DNA of 43,111 bases from Jeongeupia naejangsanensis (GCF_016865585.1 NZ_JAESND010000015.1:1-43111), one strand, 5' to 3'; positions 1 through 9,798 are shown, counted from the stretch's first letter. A program made the numbers and translations. Notes: generated from the letters alone by a model not told the origin.

Positions 1-647
<647 letters not shown>

Positions 648-779
648 TCGAGAGTCTCTCCATCCTATTTGATTCGTCGATTCCACCCGGCGGCTTGATA
701 CCACTTGGGTGGGGAATGCCGTGCAATGTCGATAGCACGACAGACGCGTCTGCCAAGCGTTGACTGGCAGCGCCGGCCG

Positions 780-807
780 ATTATGACCGAGGGTTTTTGG
801 ATGTCAA
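780..807 (-). promoter_or_regulatory. Sigma70-type promoter for the left-edge chitin-binding gene
   Basis: On the minus strand TTGACA (807-802) is followed after 16 bases by CATAAT (785-780), near consensus at both hexamers. It lies about 130 bases upstream of the ATG at 647, which leaves a leader of roughly 125 bases. Confidence 0.55.
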
Positions 808-990
808 CGTACTGAAATCAATGGAGAAATGACGTTTGCAATCATGTATTACGAAGAATGTAATATAATGTTGCGCGCCGATTTTCCGGTGGACAGGGTG
901 TGCTCAGGGCGGGGTGACGGAAATACCAGTTGCGGGGAGTATGAAGGGTTGAATTCGGCCGCCGAGTGGTGGAACTCGAATGCGGACGAT

Positions 991-1020
991 AAAAAAGGGG
1001 GACGGCGTTGGCCGTCCCCC
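991..1020 (-). terminator. Intrinsic terminator of sodB
   Basis: A perfect 10-bp stem (GGGGGACGGC at 997-1006, GCCGTCCCCC at 1011-1020) with a 4-base loop. On the minus strand it is followed by six T (991-996). It lies 55 bases past the sodB stop. Confidence 0.85.
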
Positions 1021-1074
1021 TTTCATGCCTCGGCGCGGAAAAGCGCCGTTGGTAAGCTGCTAGCCGGTAGAAGC

Positions 1075-1668
1075 TTACGCAGCGAAACGTTGCGCAATTA
1101 CATCCCAGTCGACCAGCTTCCAGAACGCCTCGAGGTAGTTCGGGCGGCTGTTGCGGTAATCGATGTAGTAGGCGTGTTCCCACACGTCACAGGTCAGCAG
1201 TGCGGTATCCGCCGTGGTCAGCGGGGTACCGGCGGCGCCGGTGTTGACGATGTCGACGCTGCCGTCGGCCTTCTTCACCAGCCAGGTCCAGCCCGAGCCG
1301 AAGTTGCCGGCAGCCGACGTGTTGAACGCCTTCTTGAATTCGTCGAACGAACCCCACTTGGCGTTGATGGCATCGGCGAGTGCGCCGGCCGGGGCGCGAT
1401 CCGCGCCAGTCGCGTTCGGCTTGAAGCCGAACCAGAAGAAGGTGTGGTTCCAGATCTGGGCTGCATTGTTGTACAGGCCACCTGCAGGGGCGGTCTTCAC
1501 GATGTCCTCGAGCGACTTGCTCTCGTTGTCGGTGCCCTTGATCAGGTTGTTCAGATTGGTAATGTAGGTCTGATGATGCTTGCCGTAGTGATACGACAGC
1601 GTTTCGGCCGACATGTACGGTGCAAGTGCATCCTGAGCGTAAGGCAGTTCCGGCAGTTTGTGTTCCAT
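1075..1668 (-). CDS. sodB: Superoxide dismutase [Fe]
   Basis: 197 residues, normal for cytoplasmic Fe-SOD, which converts superoxide to oxygen and hydrogen peroxide. The start METHionine of [10 protein letters not shown] was chosen because GGAGAG lies just upstream and the protein then aligns end to end with the family; an in-frame extension upstream is Pro/Arg-rich and unlike SOD. The four metal ligands are His27 (SYHYGKHH), His75 (IWNHTFFW), Asp161 and His165 (DVWEHAYY). AAQIWNH, with Gln71, is typical of the Fe-type rather than the Mn-type enzyme. It is a single gene with its own terminator and is divergent from the CobD/CbiB-family gene at 1814. Confidence 0.97.
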   Translation of the reverse strand: MEHKLPELPYAQDALAPYMSAETLSYHYGKHHQTYITNLNNLIKGTDNESKSLEDIVKTAPAGGLYNNAAQIWNHTFFWFGFKPNATGADRAPAGALADAINAKWGSFDEFKKAFNTSAAGNFGSGWTWLVKKADGSVDIVNTGAAGTPLTTADTALLTCDVWEHAYYIDYRNSRPNYLEAFWKLVDWDVIAQRFAA

Positions 1669-1813
1669 GCTTTTCTCTCCAATGGGGTAGGGGTCGGGTC
1701 GAGATGGCGGCGGCCGCGGATTTTTCAAGTCCGGCGCCTGCCTTGGGGGCTTGCAGGGCCTGTGGTATCTTGCGCTGGATGTATTGCAGCCCGTCACGAC
1801 CTAAGCTAGAGCC

Positions 1814-2734
1814 ATGACCATTCTATCCCTGATTCTCGCCCTTGCGCTGGAGCAACTGCGCCCGATCAGCAGTCGCAATCCGCTCTATCTGGCCTTTATC
1901 CGCTTCGCCAACCGGCTGGAGCGCGGCCTGAACGCCGGCGAAGTCCGCAGCGGCGTGTATGCATGGGGTCTGGCCGTGTTGCCGGTACTCGCCGTCGTTG
2001 TCACCAGTTACTGTTTGCTGTCTCGTGCAAATCCGTTCTTCGGTCTGGTGTTTACGGTATTGATCCTGTACCTGACGATGGGTTTTCGCCAGTTCAGTCA
2101 TGCGTTTACCGCCGTCTCAAAAGCCTTGCAGGCCGATGATCTTCCTGTGGCGCGGGCGATGCTTGCGGATTGGACCGGCCAGCATACCTCGGAGATGACG
2201 CCGGACGAGATATCCAGACTGGCGATCGAACAGGGCCTGATCGATTCCTACCGCTACGTTTTTGCGCCGGTCTTCTGGTTCGCGGTGCTGGCCTGGCTGG
2301 TCGGACCGGCCGGTGCGCTGTTGTATCGGGCTGCCAGCCTTTTGGCATCCAAATGGGGCGGGCGGAATGACCCGTTTGGCCGCTGTGCGGAAACGGTGCT
2401 GGCTTGGCTGGATTACCTGCCGGTGCGCATGACGGCTGCCGGTTTCGCTGTCATGGGCGATTTCGAGGATGCGGTGTATTGCTGGCGTTCTCAGGCGCGG
2501 GCCTGGATCGATCAGGCTCAGGGCATCCTGCTGGCATCCGGCGCCGGGGCAATCGGCATTCGTCTGGGCGATGCACTGCACATGGACCACACGGTCAAGT
2601 TCCGCCCGGAGCTGGGTCTCGGTGATCCGGTCAGTCCGGACTACCTTGCCAGCGCGGTCGGCCTGATCTGGCGCTCGATTCTGCTGTGGCTGGTGCTCGT
2701 GCTCGGATTGACCGTCGCGATGTGGGTCGCATAA
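1814..2734 (+). CDS. CobD/CbiB-family inner-membrane protein
   Basis: 306 residues, opening with MTILSLILALALEQLRP, the typical N-terminus of the betaproteobacterial CobD/CbiB-family proteins. Hydrophobic segments lie near residues 1-15, 50-70, 75-95, 150-175 and at the C-terminus (IWRSILLWLVLVLGLTVAM). The middle has the family's GDFEDAVYCWRSQA region and a later GDALHMD. True CobD/CbiB makes adenosylcobinamide, but no other cobalamin gene lies in the window and this branch is also related to AmpE-type sensor proteins, so a cobalamin role is unproven. Divergent from sodB; 145 bases separate the two starts. Confidence 0.8.
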   Translation: MTILSLILALALEQLRPISSRNPLYLAFIRFANRLERGLNAGEVRSGVYAWGLAVLPVLAVVVTSYCLLSRANPFFGLVFTVLILYLTMGFRQFSHAFTAVSKALQADDLPVARAMLADWTGQHTSEMTPDEISRLAIEQGLIDSYRYVFAPVFWFAVLAWLVGPAGALLYRAASLLASKWGGRNDPFGRCAETVLAWLDYLPVRMTAAGFAVMGDFEDAVYCWRSQARAWIDQAQGILLASGAGAIGIRLGDALHMDHTVKFRPELGLGDPVSPDYLASAVGLIWRSILLWLVLVLGLTVAMWVA

Positions 2735-2790
2735 CGCTGTCACCAAACGTTCCGCATTCGGATGGGTTCAAATTGATACAGCGATTGTTA

Positions 2791-2859
2791 GTCGACTTTA
2801 TTTTTGACTAAGCCTGACATAACCTTGCCGCTACAGGCTTTACGTCAGTAAAAGTCGAC
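2791..2859. promoter_or_regulatory. Long imperfect inverted repeat upstream of a small exported protein gene
   Basis: The left arm 2791-2816 (starting GTCGACTTTA, ending TAAGCCTG) pairs with the right arm 2834-2859 (starting CAGGCTTTA, ending AAAGTCGAC), with a 17-base loop. The outer nine bases and inner eight bases match, with a few gaps between. There is no T-run, so it is not a normal terminator. It ends 64 bases before the ATG at 2924. A perfect 12-bp palindrome, TTTGGCGCCAAA, follows at 2867-2878. It could be an operator or a 5' RNA structure. Confidence 0.5.
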
Positions 2860-2923
2860 CTGCAGGTTTGGCGCCAAATTTTAGTCAGATCGCTGCTTTG
2901 AACCCCTCTCGTTGGAGAACACT

Positions 2924-3154
2924 ATGAAAAAGACCCTCGCTACCCTCCTGACCGCAATGTTCGCTTTCGCTTCGGTCGGCGCTTTCGCTGGTGCTGAAGG
3001 CCAGGCTGGCCAAGAGCAAGCTGTTGAGTCGGGCAAGGCTCCGGCGACCAACCACGCCAAGAAGACCAAGAAGAAGAAGGCTTCGGCTGCTGCTTCGGGC
3101 GCTGCTGAAACCAAGAACAACGCAGAACTGCGCAAGGAAGCTGGCCCGAAGTAA
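2924..3154 (+). CDS. Small Lys/Ala-rich exported protein
   Basis: 76 residues. The start MKKTLATLL was preferred to a TTG 12 bases earlier because it gives a textbook signal peptide (KK, a hydrophobic core, cleavage after AFA at about residue 22) and has GGAG just upstream. The mature part, about 54 residues, is hydrophilic and probably disordered, with a KKTKKKK run near the middle and no cysteine. I do not recognise the family. It stands alone between a large inverted repeat and its own terminator, which suggests separate regulation. A periplasmic basic protein or nucleic-acid/envelope-binding peptide is possible, but nothing in the sequence decides it. Confidence 0.75.
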   Translation: MKKTLATLLTAMFAFASVGAFAGAEGQAGQEQAVESGKAPATNHAKKTKKKKASAAASGAAETKNNAELRKEAGPK

Positions 3155-3180
3155 TCGGGTTTCGGTTTCTGATCGAAAAA

Positions 3181-3202
3181 GCGGGCTTCGGCCCGCTTTT
3201 TT
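3181..3202 (+). terminator. Intrinsic terminator of the small exported protein gene
   Basis: A GCGGGC/GCCCGC stem with a TTCG tetraloop (3181-3196), followed by six T. It starts 27 bases past the stop codon. Confidence 0.88.
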
Positions 3203-3251
3203 CATGTCCGGCGATCGCGTATCGTCACTCTCTTCTGCAAAGGAGAGTGCA

Positions 3252-3902
3252 ATGGCGACGGTCAGTCTCAACGATCAATCCTATCGGGTCGGCAACATCT
3301 TTTGTGTCGCGCGCAATTACGTCGCGCATGCGAAGGAAATGGGCAGCCAGATACTGGCCGAGCCGGTGGTGTTCCTGAAGCCGACATCGGCGGTGCTGCA
3401 CGAGGGCGAACCGATCCGTCTGCCCTCCTGGTCGAATGACGTGCATCACGAGGCGGAGCTGGTCGTGCTGATCGGCGAAGGCGGCAGGGATATCCAGACG
3501 GCCGATGCGCTCCAGCATGTTGCCGGTTATGCGCTCGGTCTGGATCTGACCGCGCGTGATGTCCAGGCCGAGGCCAAAAAGGCGGGGATGCCGTGGACGC
3601 TGGCCAAGGGCTTTGACGGCGCGGCGGTGCTGAGCCGATTCGTGCCGGCCGATGCGTTGCCACAGCCGGGTACGGTCAGCTTTGATTTCTACATCAATGA
3701 TGAGCGCCGGCAGCATGCCGAAACGCGCGATATGGCGTTCGACGTGGCGACGCTGATTGCGTGGATTTCGAGCCGATTCACCTTGCAGGCCGGCGACCTG
3801 ATCTACACCGGTACGCCCGAGGGCGTGGGGCCGATCCGTGCCGGCGAGCACTTGCGTCTGGTGCTCGGCGACCTGATCGACGCCCGTTTCGAGGTTGTGT
3901 AA
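3252..3902 (+). CDS. Fumarylacetoacetate hydrolase family protein (acylpyruvase-like)
   Basis: 216 residues, the size of the short FAHD1/YcgM-type members that hydrolyse acylpyruvates or decarboxylate oxaloacetate. The start ATG at 3252 follows AGGAGAG at the right distance. Family marks are FCVARNYVAHAKEMG near the N-terminus, EPVVFLKP, the metal-binding acids Glu67 and Glu69 in HHEAELVV and Asp98 in GLDLTARD, then KGFDGAAV and YTGTPEGVGP. It is cytoplasmic, with no signal peptide. The exact substrate cannot be read from sequence. It is convergent with tsaD, 20 bases apart, with no clear terminator between them. Confidence 0.88.
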   Translation: MATVSLNDQSYRVGNIFCVARNYVAHAKEMGSQILAEPVVFLKPTSAVLHEGEPIRLPSWSNDVHHEAELVVLIGEGGRDIQTADALQHVAGYALGLDLTARDVQAEAKKAGMPWTLAKGFDGAAVLSRFVPADALPQPGTVSFDFYINDERRQHAETRDMAFDVATLIAWISSRFTLQAGDLIYTGTPEGVGPIRAGEHLRLVLGDLIDARFEVV

Positions 3903-3922
3903 CTGGTCTGGGGCTGTCGGGG

Positions 3923-4948
3923 CTAGGCTGCCGGCAGGCTGGCTAGGTCCCAGCGCGGCTTGACGCCGAACTGATAGTCCGCCGCAGCATACTTGAGGCG
4001 CATGGCACCGGCGAACGCGATCATTGCACCGTTGTCGGTACACAGTGCCAATGGTGGGTAGAACACCTCGAAGCGCCGACGTTGTGCGGCGTCGTCGAGG
4101 CCGGCGCGCAGCTGGCGGTTGGCACCGACGCCGCCGGCGATGACCAGCCGCTTCATGCCGGTCTGCTTCAGTGCGGCAAGACATTTTTTCGTCAGGACCT
4201 CGACGATGGCTTCCTGGAAGGCGGCGCAGACATCGGCGCGTGTCGCATTGTCGAGCGTGCCGTCATCCTGCTGCTCCTTCTTCACCAGATTCAGGACCGC
4301 AGTTTTCAGGCCGGAAAAGCTGAAGTCCAGATCGCCCGAGTGCAGCATCGGTCGCGGTAGCTTGAAGCGGGTGGCATCACCGGTATCGGCCAGCTTCGAG
4401 ACTTGGGGGCCGCCGGGGTAGCTGAGACCGAGCAGTTTGGCCGACTTGTCGAACGCTTCGCCGGCGGCGTCGTCGACGGTCTCGCCCAGGAGTTCGTACT
4501 GGCCGATGCCACGCACGGCCATCAGCTGGGTGTGGCCGCCCGAGACCAGCAGAGCGATGAACGGAAACTGCGGCGCCGGCTCGGCGAGCAGCGGCGACAG
4601 CAGGTGACCTTCGAGGTGATGCACGCCGATCACCGGTTTTTGCAGCGCAAAGCCGAGCGCATTGGCGACCGAGGCGCCGACCAGCAGGGCACCGGCAAGG
4701 CCCGGGCCTTCGGTATAGGCGATGGCATCGACGTCGGCGATGGCCTTGCCGGCCTCGGCCAGACAGGCTTCGGTCAGCGGCAGGACGCGGCGGATATGGT
4801 CGCGCGATGCCAGCTCGGGAACTACGCCGCCGTATTCGGTGTGCATGGCGATCTGCGAGTGCAGTCGATGCGCCAGCAGACCGGTATCGGTGTCATAGAG
4901 GGCAATGCCGGTTTCGTCGCACGACGATTCGATCCCGAGGACGAGCAT
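3923..4948 (-). CDS. tsaD: tRNA N6-threonylcarbamoyladenosine transferase TsaD
   Basis: 341 residues. It transfers the threonylcarbamoyl group from TC-AMP to A37 of ANN-reading tRNAs, working with TsaB and TsaE in the cytoplasm. The start is [14 protein letters not shown], the standard N-terminus; frame upstream of it is not family-like. The metal-binding HxxxH is His111/His115 (VHHLEGH). The ASKHA-fold phosphate motifs include [26 protein letters not shown] and [13 protein letters not shown]. The C-terminal [12 protein letters not shown] is intact. It is divergent from rpsU with 149 bases between starts, the usual arrangement beside the macromolecular-synthesis genes. Confidence 0.97.
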   Translation of the reverse strand: MLVLGIESSCDETGIALYDTDTGLLAHRLHSQIAMHTEYGGVVPELASRDHIRRVLPLTEACLAEAGKAIADVDAIAYTEGPGLAGALLVGASVANALGFALQKPVIGVHHLEGHLLSPLLAEPAPQFPFIALLVSGGHTQLMAVRGIGQYELLGETVDDAAGEAFDKSAKLLGLSYPGGPQVSKLADTGDATRFKLPRPMLHSGDLDFSFSGLKTAVLNLVKKEQQDDGTLDNATRADVCAAFQEAIVEVLTKKCLAALKQTGMKRLVIAGGVGANRQLRAGLDDAAQRRRFEVFYPPLALCTDNGAMIAFAGAMRLKYAAADYQFGVKPRWDLASLPAA

Positions 4949-5019
4949 GGTGGTAGGTGCTTGCTTGAATGGATGGGCGTATCCTACCGGCTTGATTCGC
5001 CACAGCAAAGCAGGCGGTT

Positions 5020-5048
5020 TTGACATCGGCCTTGCGATCTGGAATAAT
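5020..5048 (+). promoter_or_regulatory. Strong sigma70 promoter of rpsU
   Basis: TTGACA (5020-5025), a 17-base spacer, then AATAAT (5043-5048). The expected start point is about 5055, roughly 45 bases before the rpsU ATG at 5098. One of the best promoter matches in the window. Confidence 0.8.
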
Positions 5049-5097
5049 GCGAAACTTTCATCCAAGTGTCCCACACAGATTAACAGGATATCGCTCG

Positions 5098-5310
5098 ATG
5101 CCTTCCGTACGTGTTAAAGAGAACGAGCCGTTTGAAGTAGCAATGCGCCGCTTCAAGCGCGCAGTTGAAAAGACCGGCCTGCTGACCGAACTGCGCTCGC
5201 GCGAGTTCTACGAAAAGCCGACCGCTGAGCGCAAGCGCAAGCTCGCTGCTGCAGTGAAGCGCCACTACAAGCGCCTGCGCAGCCAAACGCTGCCGCCGAA
5301 GCTGTACTAA
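5098..5310 (+). CDS. rpsU: 30S ribosomal protein S21
   Basis: 70 residues, full length. [20 protein letters not shown] and the basic C-terminus ([16 protein letters not shown]) are typical of bS21, which sits on the 30S platform by the anti-Shine-Dalgarno region and aids initiation. The ATG at 5098 was chosen over an in-frame upstream ATG because only this start gives the family N-terminus and it lies downstream of the promoter at 5020-5048. It heads the rpsU-yqeY-dnaG-rpoD series, with a terminator directly after it, so much of its transcript probably ends before yqeY. Confidence 0.98.
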   Translation: MPSVRVKENEPFEVAMRRFKRAVEKTGLLTELRSREFYEKPTAERKRKLAAAVKRHYKRLRSQTLPPKLY

Positions 5311-5329
5311 TCGGATTGTGTGTCCGAGC

Positions 5330-5358
5330 AAAAGGCCGCCATCGAGCGGCCTTTTGGT
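5330..5358 (+). terminator. Intrinsic terminator or attenuator after rpsU
   Basis: AAAAGGCCGC (5330-5339) pairs with GCGGCCTTTT (5346-5355) around a 6-base loop. It lies 19 bases past the rpsU stop and about 45 before yqeY, as in other bacteria where rpsU is expressed above dnaG. Confidence 0.75.
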
Positions 5359-5401
5359 GTTTTTACCGCGCCTTGCGCGCCCACCCGAAGGAAGTCCGTC
5401 G

Positions 5402-5842
5402 ATGAGTCTCAAAGCCCAAATCACGCAAGACATGAAGACCGCGATGAAGGAAAAGCAGGCCACCCGGCTTGGCACGATCCGCTTGCTGTTGGCGGCGATC
5501 AAGCAGCGCGAAGTCGACGAACGCATCGAACTCGACGACGCGGCGGTGACGGCCGTGATCGAAAAAATGCTCAAGCAGCGCCGCGACAGCATCGAGCAAT
5601 ACGTTGCCGCTGCCCGCGAGGATCTGGCCGACGTCGAACGCGCCGAAGTCGACGTGCTGAAGGACTACATGCCGCAACAGCTGTCGATCGAAGAGATTGC
5701 GGCTGCGGTCGATGCCGCCATCGCTGCGCATGGCACGACGCCGGCAGCAATGGGCAAGATCATGGGCGAACTCAAGGCCAAGCTGGCCGGCGTTGCCGAC
5801 ATGGCCGAGGTCAACAAGCTGGTCAAGGCGCGTCTGGCGTAA
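5402..5842 (+). CDS. GatB/YqeY domain protein
   Basis: 146 residues. MSLKAQITQDMKTAMKEK, then TIRLLLAAIKQREVDER and a C-terminal helical half ending AEVNKLVKARLA match the free-standing YqeY family, which resembles the tRNA-binding tail of GatB. The biochemical role of YqeY is not settled; a link to tRNA or amidotransferase function is inferred from the domain only. The start at 5402 has GGAAG about 9 bases upstream. It sits between rpsU and dnaG (12 bases to dnaG), a common position in betaproteobacteria. Confidence 0.93.
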   Translation: MSLKAQITQDMKTAMKEKQATRLGTIRLLLAAIKQREVDERIELDDAAVTAVIEKMLKQRRDSIEQYVAAAREDLADVERAEVDVLKDYMPQQLSIEEIAAAVDAAIAAHGTTPAAMGKIMGELKAKLAGVADMAEVNKLVKARLA

Positions 5843-5854
5843 TCCGGCGCTTCG

Positions 5855-7747
5855 ATGGCCCGCATTCCCGAGTCCTTCATTCAGGACCTGCTCAACCGCG
5901 TCGATATCGTCGATGTGGTCGAGCGCTACCTGCCGTTGAAAAAGGCCGGGCAGAACTATCACGCCTGCTGTCCGTTCCACAAAGAGAAAACGCCGTCGTT
6001 CACCGTCAGTCAGAGCAAGCAGTTCTATCACTGCTTCGGCTGCGGCGTGCACGGCTCGGCGATCAGCTTCGTCATGGAGTACGAGGCGCTGCCTTTCCCC
6101 GATGCGGTAAAGAAGCTCGCCGAATCGGTCGGGCTGACGGTGCCGCAGGAGGCGGGCGGTTTTGCCGAGGCGCCGCGTGCCGAGCCGGGCGTGTTCGACG
6201 TGCTCAAGGCGGCGTGCGATTTCTACCGGCAGCAGCTCAAGACCGCGCCGGCGGCGATCGCTTACCTCAAGGGGCGCGGGCTCGATGGCAAGACCGCAGC
6301 GCGTTACGGCCTCGGTTATTCGCCCGGCGGCGATGACTGGCAGGCGCTGAAGCAGGTGTTTGCCGATTACGACTGGAACAAGCTGATCGCCGAAGCCGGA
6401 CTCGTGATCGACAAGGAAGACAGCAAGCGCCGCTATGACCGGTTCCGTGACCGGGTGATGTTTCCGATCCAGAACCAGCGTGGCTCGGTGATCGGTTTCG
6501 GTGGCCGGGTCATGGGGCAGGGCGAACCCAAATACCTCAACTCGCCCGAAACGCCGGTGTTCGAAAAGGGGCGCGAGCTCTACGGTCTGTCGCAAGCGCG
6601 CGGCGCGATCCGCGATACCAATCGGGTGCTGGTGGTCGAGGGCTATATGGACGTCGTGATGCTCGCGCAGCACGGTGTCGAGTATGCGGTCGCGACGCTG
6701 GGTACCGCGTGCACGCCCGAGCATGTGAAGAAATTGCTCAAGCTCGCCGACGATGTGGTGTTCTGCTTCGACGGCGACCGGGCAGGACGCAAGGCGGCGT
6801 GGCGCGCACTCGAGAACAGCCTTGAATTGGTCGCCGACGGCAAGAAACTGACCTTTCTGTTCCTGCCGGCCGAGCACGATCCGGACTCCTATGTGCGTGA
6901 GTTCGGTCGCGAGGCGTTCGAGGCACGGTTGCTGCAGGATGCGGTGCCGCTGGCCCAGTTTTTGTTGCGTGAGCTTTCGTCGCAGGTCGAACTTGAAAGC
7001 GAGGAAGGCCGGGCGCGGATGATCCATCTGGCCAAGCCGCACCTCGCCAAGGTCAGGGCGCCGGCGTTTGCGCTGATGCTGAAAAAACGTCTGGCGGAGC
7101 TGTGCCGACTGGAAATGGGCGAGCTTGACCTCATCTTGGGTGGTGAGGCTGCCGCACCGCAGCTTGTGGTTCAGCAGGAGTATCCGCAAGGCGCTGAACG
7201 AGCGCCTTTCGAAGGAGCCCGGCAGTGGCAGGGTGACGATGGCGGGCGTTGGCGTGGTCGAGGCAAGGGACGCTGGGGCGACAAGCGCGACCGGCCGCTC
7301 GCGCCGCTACCGCGCCCCAAGTCGCAACGGGATCCATTGGTCCGGTTGTTGCAGTTGGTGCTGACCGAACCTTCGCTGGCCGTGGTTGCCGAAGCTGTAT
7401 GGCAAGCGTGGCCGCGAGAGGGGCGGGCGGCGATGGTGGTGGACGTGCTCGATGCGGCGCGTACGCATCCGCAATTCGAGCGCGGTTCGCAATTGCTCGA
7501 GTTGTGGCGCAACGAGCCGGCTTATACCGAGCTGGCGCGCGCGCTGACACAGGGCGCGGCGGAGTTCGAACGCATGGCGCCGGAGGAGCGCGCGGTCGAG
7601 TTTTCGGCAGTATTGGCAATGGCGGCGCAGGCGCTGGCACGGCCGGCTACACTGGATCGGCGGTCCGAACTGGAGTACCGCGCGGCCCATGGTGGCCTGA
7701 CCGAAGTCGAGAAGCAGGAATACCTGGCATTGCTGGCATCTCGGTAG
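5855..7747 (+). CDS. dnaG: DNA primase
   Basis: 630 residues, somewhat longer than the E. coli enzyme. It makes the RNA primers for the replication fork. The N-terminal zinc-binding domain has Cys39, His42, Cys60 and Cys63. The RNA-polymerase core follows, with IGFGGRVMG and the TOPRIM region (VLVVEGYMDVVMLAQ, then CFDGDRAGRKAAWRA). The C-terminal part, after a Gly/Arg-rich linker near 455-490, should be the DnaB-binding domain. It starts 12 bases after yqeY, so the two are co-transcribed. No frameshift is seen. Confidence 0.97.
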   Translation: MARIPESFIQDLLNRVDIVDVVERYLPLKKAGQNYHACCPFHKEKTPSFTVSQSKQFYHCFGCGVHGSAISFVMEYEALPFPDAVKKLAESVGLTVPQEAGGFAEAPRAEPGVFDVLKAACDFYRQQLKTAPAAIAYLKGRGLDGKTAARYGLGYSPGGDDWQALKQVFADYDWNKLIAEAGLVIDKEDSKRRYDRFRDRVMFPIQNQRGSVIGFGGRVMGQGEPKYLNSPETPVFEKGRELYGLSQARGAIRDTNRVLVVEGYMDVVMLAQHGVEYAVATLGTACTPEHVKKLLKLADDVVFCFDGDRAGRKAAWRALENSLELVADGKKLTFLFLPAEHDPDSYVREFGREAFEARLLQDAVPLAQFLLRELSSQVELESEEGRARMIHLAKPHLAKVRAPAFALMLKKRLAELCRLEMGELDLILGGEAAAPQLVVQQEYPQGAERAPFEGARQWQGDDGGRWRGRGKGRWGDKRDRPLAPLPRPKSQRDPLVRLLQLVLTEPSLAVVAEAVWQAWPREGRAAMVVDVLDAARTHPQFERGSQLLELWRNEPAYTELARALTQGAAEFERMAPEERAVEFSAVLAMAAQALARPATLDRRSELEYRAAHGGLTEVEKQEYLALLASR

Positions 7748-7785
7748 TGATGCCAGCCTCGACGCGGCTACGGGGCTGTTTTATC

Positions 7786-7794
7786 TGATATAAT
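7786..7794 (+). promoter_or_regulatory. Extended -10 promoter before rpoD
   Basis: TGATATAAT has the TG-n-TATAAT form of an extended -10 element, with a perfect TATAAT at 7789-7794. No good -35 lies 16-18 bases upstream, which an extended -10 does not need. It is 38 bases before the rpoD ATG and suggests rpoD has its own transcript besides read-through from dnaG. Confidence 0.6.
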
Positions 7795-7831
7795 CCTCGG
7801 TTTTTCCGAATCTTTCCGAGTCCAACGAGTC

Positions 7832-9778
7832 ATGGCGGCTGATCAAGAATTTGACAAAGAAGACCTCGAACGCAAGCAATCCGGCGGTGCGAACGATGAC
7901 GCTTCCGATATGCTCGACCCCGAAGTTCGCAAGGCGAAGTTCAAGTCGCTGATCGTTCAGGGCAAGGAGCGCGGCTACCTCACGTACGCCGAGATCAATG
8001 ACCACCTGCCTGAAGACATGCTCGACGCCGAGCAGATCGAAGGCGTGATCAGCATGATCACCAATATGGGCATCCAGGTCTACGACGAGGCACCCGATGC
8101 CGAAGACCTGCTGATGTCCGATGCGCCGGCAGCCGTTGCCGACGACGACGCCGCCGAAGAGGCGGAAGCCGCGCTGTCGTCGGTGGATGCCGAATTCGGC
8201 CGTACCACCGACCCGGTGCGGATGTACATGCGTGAAATGGGCACGGTCGAACTCCTGACCCGCGAAGGCGAAATCGAAATCGCCAAGCGGATCGAGGAAG
8301 GCCTCAAGCACATGATCACGGCGATTTCGGCGTGCCCGACGACGATCGAGACCATTCTCGATCTGGTCGAAAAGGGCCTGAACGACGAAATCCGCATCGA
8401 CGACGTCATCGACGGCTTTATCGATCCGAACGCGGTCGAGGAAGAAGCGCAACCCGAACCGCCGGTCACCGACGACGAATCCAGCGAGGATGACGAAGAC
8501 GGCGACGAGGAAGAGGACGACGGTGGCGCCAGCGCCGCGGCGGCCAACCTCGAGCTGCTGAAGACGCAGGCACGCGAACATTTCGACATGATTCGCGGCC
8601 ACTACGAGAAGATGCTCAAGGCGCTGGCCAAGGACGGCCCGCACGGCAAGGCCTATCTCGAACAGCAGCAACAGATCGCCGAAGCCTTCCAGGTCATCCG
8701 TTTCTCGGCCCGTCAGACCGAAAACCTGTGTGATCAGGTTCGCACCATGGTCGACGAGATCCGCAGCCACGAGCGCGAGATCATGGACCTGTGCATCCAG
8801 CGCGTCCGCATGCCGCGTGACTACTTCATCAAGAACTTCCCGGGCCGCGAAACTGATCCGTCGTGGGTGCTTGAAGAGCTGGCCGCGAACAAGCCGTACG
8901 GCGAAATCCTGACGCGCTATCAGCATGCGATCATGGAAAAGCAGGAGAAGCTCGGCGAGCTGCAGACCCGTGCGATGCTGCCGATCAAGGACCTGAAGGA
9001 AATCAACCGTCAGATGTCGACGGGTGAAGCGAAGGCACGTCGCGCCAAGCGCGAAATGATCGAGGCCAACCTGCGTCTGGTGATCTCGATCGCGAAGAAG
9101 TACACCAACCGCGGCCTGCAGTTCCTCGACCTGATCCAGGAAGGCAACATCGGCCTGATGAAGGCTGTGGACAAGTTCGAATACCGTCGCGGCTACAAGT
9201 TCTCGACCTATGCGACCTGGTGGATCCGTCAGGCGATCACGCGTTCGATCGCCGACCAGGCGCGGACGATCCGGATTCCGGTTCACATGATCGAAACGAT
9301 CAACAAGATGAACCGGATCCAGCGGCAGATCCTGCAGGAAACCGGCATCGAACCGACGCCGGAAGAGCTGTCGGAAAAGATGGAGATGCCGGAGGACAAG
9401 ATCCGCAAGATCCTCAAGATCGCCAAGGAACCGATCTCGATGGAAACGCCGATCGGTGACGACGACGATTCGCATCTGGGCGACTTCATCGAGGACTCGG
9501 TGACCGTAGCGCCGGCCGAAGCGGCGGTTTACGCCGGCCTGCGCGAAGCGACCAAGGAAATCCTCGACACGTTGACGCCGCGCGAGGCCAAGGTGCTGCG
9601 GATGCGTTTCGGTATCGACATGAATACCGATCACACGCTGGAAGAAGTCGGCAAGCAGTTCGACGTGACGCGTGAGCGGATTCGCCAGATCGAAGCGAAG
9701 GCTCTGCGCAAGCTGCGTCACCCGACCCGTTCGGAACGCCTGAAGAGCTTCCTTGAAAGTTTGGGCAACGACCAATAA
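7832..9778 (+). CDS. rpoD: RNA polymerase primary sigma factor (sigma70)
   Basis: 648 residues. Region 1.1 is at the N-terminus, followed by region 1.2 ([20 protein letters not shown]) and the non-conserved insert, which carries a strongly acidic stretch around residues 205-235. Region 2 contains [20 protein letters not shown] and [12 protein letters not shown] for -10 recognition. Region 4 contains [17 protein letters not shown] and [18 protein letters not shown] for -35 recognition. The very tight match in regions 2 and 4 to other RpoD proteins supports the consensus-type promoters called in this window. The tRNA gene begins 20 bases after the stop. Confidence 0.98.
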   Translation: MAADQEFDKEDLERKQSGGANDDASDMLDPEVRKAKFKSLIVQGKERGYLTYAEINDHLPEDMLDAEQIEGVISMITNMGIQVYDEAPDAEDLLMSDAPAAVADDDAAEEAEAALSSVDAEFGRTTDPVRMYMREMGTVELLTREGEIEIAKRIEEGLKHMITAISACPTTIETILDLVEKGLNDEIRIDDVIDGFIDPNAVEEEAQPEPPVTDDESSEDDEDGDEEEDDGGASAAAANLELLKTQAREHFDMIRGHYEKMLKALAKDGPHGKAYLEQQQQIAEAFQVIRFSARQTENLCDQVRTMVDEIRSHEREIMDLCIQRVRMPRDYFIKNFPGRETDPSWVLEELAANKPYGEILTRYQHAIMEKQEKLGELQTRAMLPIKDLKEINRQMSTGEAKARRAKREMIEANLRLVISIAKKYTNRGLQFLDLIQEGNIGLMKAVDKFEYRRGYKFSTYATWWIRQAITRSIADQARTIRIPVHMIETINKMNRIQRQILQETGIEPTPEELSEKMEMPEDKIRKILKIAKEPISMETPIGDDDDSHLGDFIEDSVTVAPAEAAVYAGLREATKEILDTLTPREAKVLRMRFGIDMNTDHTLEEVGKQFDVTRERIRQIEAKALRKLRHPTRSERLKSFLESLGNDQ

Positions 9779-9798
9779 GATAGGCCCCCTAGCTATTC

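Larger units (their letters stand above)
648..1074. other. Intergenic region, no gene seen
   Basis: Between the start of the left-edge chitin-binding gene and the end of sodB. It holds the promoter at 780-807 and an inverted repeat (TATTAC, 7 bases, GTAATA) at 847-865, both probably belonging to the left-edge gene, plus the sodB terminator at 991-1020. I see no convincing coding frame on either strand. Confidence 0.6.

Noticed and set aside
7781-9775. A long open frame on the minus strand opposite rpoD.
   Set aside because: It mirrors the codon pattern of rpoD, its product is Arg/His/Leu-rich without family motifs, and rpoD is certain.
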